Assembly: GCA_029265085.1 (NCBI GenBank)
Contig: JAJUJY010000004.1
Span: forward strand, 3,854-67,853
Source of the DNA: Chloroflexota bacterium
GTDB taxonomy: Bacteria; Chloroflexota; Anaerolineae; Anaerolineales; Anaerolineaceae
Direction of reading: 5' to 3'
DNA: 64,000 nt
The notes beneath the pieces are model-generated. The model ran no database searches, was not told the DNA's origin, and saw nothing but the letters and a program-made list of their open reading frames with translations. Position 1 is the stretch's first letter. Each line of letters starts with the position of its first letter. Below are positions 62,201 to 64,000 of this stretch, piece by piece. Position numbers and translations under genes: made by a program.

Positions 62201-62614
62201 GACGATATAGACCCCGTTTTGATCTTGTAAATCCCATAAATTTTTGCCAATATTCTGCGGGAAAAACGGCTGTGCCAGCATGGTTCCGTCATAAGCAACC
62301 AAAAAGATGTAATTATCGCCGTATTGATCTTCGTAAATCATCCGGCGCACCAACTCCACTGCCTGCTCGCGGCCTTGCTGCGGGGTAATTTGTCCGCTTC
62401 GGACTTGCTGCAAAATGGGTTCCAGGGTGTTGTGAGCCAGGTGAACCGTTTGGGCTACCACACTTTCCCGTTCTGCCTGCTGGGCGGCAATTAAGGAATT
62501 GGTCCAGACAGCAACATATAACAAAATACCTAAAGAAATCAACAACGCAATAATCGAAGGCAAATAAGACTGCCATCGCTTACTGCGCGGGATCAAAAAA
62601 AAGCCGGGGTCCAT
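59204..62614 (-). CDS. Very large membrane sensor with Cache, four PAS, GAF and HD-GYP domains
   Basis: The 1136-residue protein hydrolyses cyclic di-GMP with its C-terminal HD-GYP domain (HSDRVMDLSVKL, LLHDIGKMGIPD, HHERWDGSGYPRGLKG, about 955-1130). Upstream come a double-helix membrane frame with a Cache sensor (about 20-225), four PAS domains (about 255-770) and a GAF domain (about 800-935). I set the start at 62614 because TATAAA lies 6 bases before it, with no ribosome site; a longer start at 62653 is possible. Such many-input sensors tune motility and biofilm choices. Confidence 0.9.
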   Translation of the reverse strand: MDPGFFLIPRSKRWQSYLPSIIALLISLGILLYVAVWTNSLIAAQQAERESVVAQTVHLAHNTLEPILQQVRSGQITPQQGREQAVELVRRMIYEDQYGDNYIFLVAYDGTMLAQPFFPQNIGKNLWDLQDQNGVYIVRDLVKIALSQPDGGFLQYLYPSPNSPVEEPKLSFVIGLPEIESLIGTGIYLKKFNLARSQMLLGAGLLAAAILFMLSAPLLLAYAQINEQTKKLQNEASARKEAEIALATSEERLRLALDAINDGVWDWQISRNSVYVSPNYYQLLGYQPQEIVFSMDTWIALIHPDDRERAAQDQKNAFIDDHIFSGEYRMRQKNGSYIWILSRGKVVERDEQGNAVRMVGTHTDITERKLAEEALRQSQEKYRIVTENSSDVVWLMNDQFKTIYMSPVIEKQLGYTAEEYLQMTMDQRLPPESYRISMELLRENLQKAQENPDFNTYTYSILHNHKNGQQIWGEVSVTFTRSTDGKITGVVGVTRNIHDRKMAEEALRESETKFKTLYESANDAIFIMDENQYIDCNHRAEEMFGCSRTELIGKTPVDFSPQYQPDGTLSVEIAEQRLQAVLEGTPQVFEWLHHCPGGREFFAEVSLNPIELNHRRLVQGIVRDVTDRIQKMIALQVSEERFRTVIEQLSDGFILIDDEGKILEWNSAQEKITGLKKEVVLGRHIWDVQKEMRPPDKRDTEYVAKLREIAQKIMQNDIFTLEVVPLEMVIISASGQRLILEQTIFPIVTHSGNRVGSIIRDVTETRSAQQRIQQQVNKLRALREIDQHITTRKPVDDTLHTVLQQAHQYLHADGVNILLLSEQGDHLLRQHSLGLAVDVFECPGYSQQKGLAWQAVQNQSTVQCRTKDGLNSEPACDCLQTYGVQMVIATPLVSSARILGVMEAYLFSPDAVDQEWVDYFETLAGQAAIAIDTELLIETLTHSNQDLKVAYESTITGWSKALELRDKETKGHSDRVMDLSVKLALRLGFSSEQMKHFRRGVLLHDIGKMGIPDNILLKPGPLSDDEWMIMRQHPVFAYQLLKDIPYLRPALDVPYCHHERWDGSGYPRGLKGTEIPLEARIFAVVDVWDALISDRPYRPALPPSEVRHYLQQQAGKLFDPDIVQLFLELIEGGISQ

Positions 62615-62828
62615 ATGTGATTTATACACCCAAAAACCAGTAAATAAATACAAATTGTCAATATTGATCCACCTGATTATACATCATGCTTCTACAGAAA
62701 TTTGCGGGCTTGCGTTGCAAATACTTTACAGTTTTCCGCATGAATCAGCATCAAAAGATTTGAACTACCGGTCTGGCGTGCAAGCCAATCATCTCGGAAA
62801 TGATTCCCGCACAAAAAGGTGAATCCCC

Positions 62829-62897
62829 TTGACAAAGCGCCCAATCGGAATACAATTACATCAATGATACAATAATACAATTCACCAAAGATACAAT
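62829..62897 (+). promoter_or_regulatory. Promoter with four ATACAAT repeats before the GntR gene
   Basis: TTGACA (62829-62834) and TACAAT (62851-62856) are 16 bases apart, a good sigma-70-type promoter. ATACAAT occurs at 62850, 62867, 62875 and 62891. The last three copies lie past the -10 box and may be a repressor site. Confidence 0.65.
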
Positions 62898-62911
62898 CGG
62901 AGGGACATGGA

Positions 62912-63319
62912 TTGAACCATCTGACTGGAAAAATCAAACTCGATTTTCGCACCGACGAACCGATCTATTTACAGATCGCTCGCCAGGTAGAACAGCTTGT
63001 GGCCCAGGGCGAACTCAAACAGGGTGACCAATTACCCACCGTTCGAGAACTGGCCACGGAGCTGCGCATCAACTTCAATACCGTTGGCCGGGCTTACCGC
63101 ATATTAGATGAAGCGCGGTTAATCAGCACACAGCGCGGCCGCGGAACCTACATCTGGGAAGAACCGAATCAAGAAACCATGGAACAATTGAGGCAAAAAG
63201 GTTTAGAGGAAATTGCCCGCGAATTTTTACAGCAGGCGCAAAAGATGGGTTACACCACCACAGAAGCAATCGAAGCACTGAATCGTGTTGTCTCCTTAAC
63301 ACCCGAACAAGATTCATGA
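62912..63319 (+). CDS. GntR-family regulator (YtrA type)
   Basis: The 135-residue protein has the GntR winged helix at its start (PIYLQIARQVEQLVAQGELKQGDQLPTVRELATELRINFNTVGRAYRILDEARLISTQRGRGTYI) and only a short helical tail, which is the YtrA subfamily layout. It begins at a TTG with GGAGGG 6 bases upstream. YtrA members usually regulate ABC transporters; here it may control itself and the SPFH gene downstream. Confidence 0.85.
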   Translation: MNHLTGKIKLDFRTDEPIYLQIARQVEQLVAQGELKQGDQLPTVRELATELRINFNTVGRAYRILDEARLISTQRGRGTYIWEEPNQETMEQLRQKGLEEIAREFLQQAQKMGYTTTEAIEALNRVVSLTPEQDS

Positions 63320-63352
63320 ATTCTTTTCAACCTGGAGAGATAGTGAGGAAAA

Positions 63353-64000
63353 ATGTATAAAAAAGAAATACAAACTGGATCATCCAGCCAACAGAGTCAG
63401 TCAAATATCCAGTCCAAAGCCGGGAAAACCCCGGATAATGTCCACATCAGCGGGGTTTCCGGATCCGTTGCGACCCTCTTTTTTGTCGCCGCTGCGATCG
63501 GTGCCGCACTGATGGATCAACGGGTCAGCGACAGCTTGATTGCCATCTTTGTAATCGGCATGATGCTGTTGGGGATGTTTTTCTTGTTTTCCATCAAGGT
63601 TGCCCGGCAATGGGAAAAGGCAGTCGTTTTGCGCCTGGGAAAATTTCACGGGCTGCGCGGGCCTGGGCTGTTTTGGATCTTCCCAATCATTGACACAACC
63701 CCGGTCTGGATCGATCACCGCGTGATGGTCAGTCCCTTTAATGCAGAAAAGACCCTGACCAAAGATACCGTGCCGGTCGATGTGGACGCAGTGCTCTTCT
63801 GGCTGGTATGGGACGCCGAAAAAGCCGCCCTGGAAGTGGAAGACTATAAAGCGGCCATCACCTGGGCTGCTCAAACCGCACTGCGCGAAGTGATCGGGCA
63901 GATGCCGCTGGCAGATATCCTGGTTGGGCGAAACAAAATGGACGCCGACCTGCAGAAAATTATTGACGAGCGCACCACCCCCTGGGGCATCTCAGTCCAA
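63353..64000 (+). CDS. SPFH/band-7 (stomatin-like) protein, truncated by the window edge
   Basis: The frame is open from 63353 to the window end (216 codons). After a disordered start there are two membrane helices (about 34-54 and 60-81), then the band-7 start VARQWEKAVVLRLGKFHGLRGPGLFWIFPIIDT, DHRVMVSPFNAEKTLTKDTVPVDVDAVLFWLVWDAEKA and ALREVIGQMPLADILVGR. This is the SPFH/slipin family, which scaffolds membrane microdomains. GAGGA lies about 5 bases before the ATG. It follows the GntR gene closely and is likely to be in one operon. Confidence 0.9.
   Translation, partial: MYKKEIQTGSSSQQSQSNIQSKAGKTPDNVHISGVSGSVATLFFVAAAIGAALMDQRVSDSLIAIFVIGMMLLGMFFLFSIKVARQWEKAVVLRLGKFHGLRGPGLFWIFPIIDTTPVWIDHRVMVSPFNAEKTLTKDTVPVDVDAVLFWLVWDAEKAALEVEDYKAAITWAAQTALREVIGQMPLADILVGRNKMDADLQKIIDERTTPWGISVQ

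Overview
The window looks like a piece of a chromosome from the phylum Chloroflexota, most likely an Anaerolineae-type anaerobe. This is inferred from gene content, since no rRNA or marker gene is present. The clues are a riboflavin ABC transporter of the RibXY type under an FMN riboswitch, a tungsten-type aldehyde:ferredoxin oxidoreductase with a polyferredoxin, the NrfHA ammonia-forming nitrite reductase, many CPBP membrane proteins, a large secreted protein ending in a YLPAVRR-like tail, and several genes with a -10 box 6-7 bases before the start codon (leaderless mRNAs). Most of the DNA is GC-rich. One stretch, about 20640-22990, is clearly AT-rich and looks acquired.

Layout. 1-4100: edge-truncated membrane protein, beta-lactamase-fold hydrolase, alanyl-tRNA editing protein and EamA exporter. 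4109-4398: tRNA-Asn with a strong promoter and terminator, plus a duplicated and interrupted copy of its 3' end. 4619-7255: methyltransferase, DNA polymerase III delta' and a DUF6544-like protein. 7301-10157: promoter, FMN riboswitch, attenuator and the riboflavin transporter operon ribX-ribY-ATPase. 10219-20117: bacterioferritin and a run of mostly single genes (acetyltransferases, CPBP proteins, DUF1232, VOC, DUF1801, isoprenoid-fold enzyme), with small genes and a decayed hydrolase. 20638-22951: AT-rich two-gene island with a Ser/Thr kinase and a membrane protein carrying a C-terminal Ymh/HEPN-like domain, a candidate defence module. 23300-29660: secreted C25-like protein lacking both catalytic residues, a methyltransferase-like membrane protein, and ComEC whose metallo-lactamase ligands are lost. 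30942-32000: a near-perfect sigma-28 (flagellar type) promoter driving a YjfB-family gene and a companion. 32564-38613: a MarR-controlled cluster with aldehyde:ferredoxin oxidoreductase, a four-cluster ferredoxin, a DUF362 protein, a small membrane protein and a tocopherol-cyclase-like protein. 38650-46185: two-component system, DUF4153/4173 membrane protein, L,D-transpeptidase and lipoprotein. 46312-48415: palindromic MITE-like element and an arsenic operon (arsR plus a double methyltransferase) with twin operators. 48643-64000: acyltransferase, NrfHA, a glycosyltransferase-like membrane protein, 2-hydroxyacid dehydrogenase, alpha/beta hydrolase, a response regulator/kinase cluster, a PadR pair, a very large PAS/HD-GYP sensor, a GntR regulator and the start of an SPFH/band-7 gene cut by the window edge.

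How it works together. The redox genes (aldehyde:ferredoxin oxidoreductase with ferredoxins, NrfHA, bacterioferritin) fit a fermentative or anaerobically respiring cell with iron storage. Regulation is unusually legible here: FMN attenuation, a sigma-28 promoter, ArsR, MarR and GntR operator candidates, and many intrinsic terminators. The best candidates for undescribed biology are the kinase/membrane-Ymh island, the MarR/AOR/DUF362/tocopherol-cyclase-like cluster, and the single-polypeptide double methyltransferase under twin ArsR sites.
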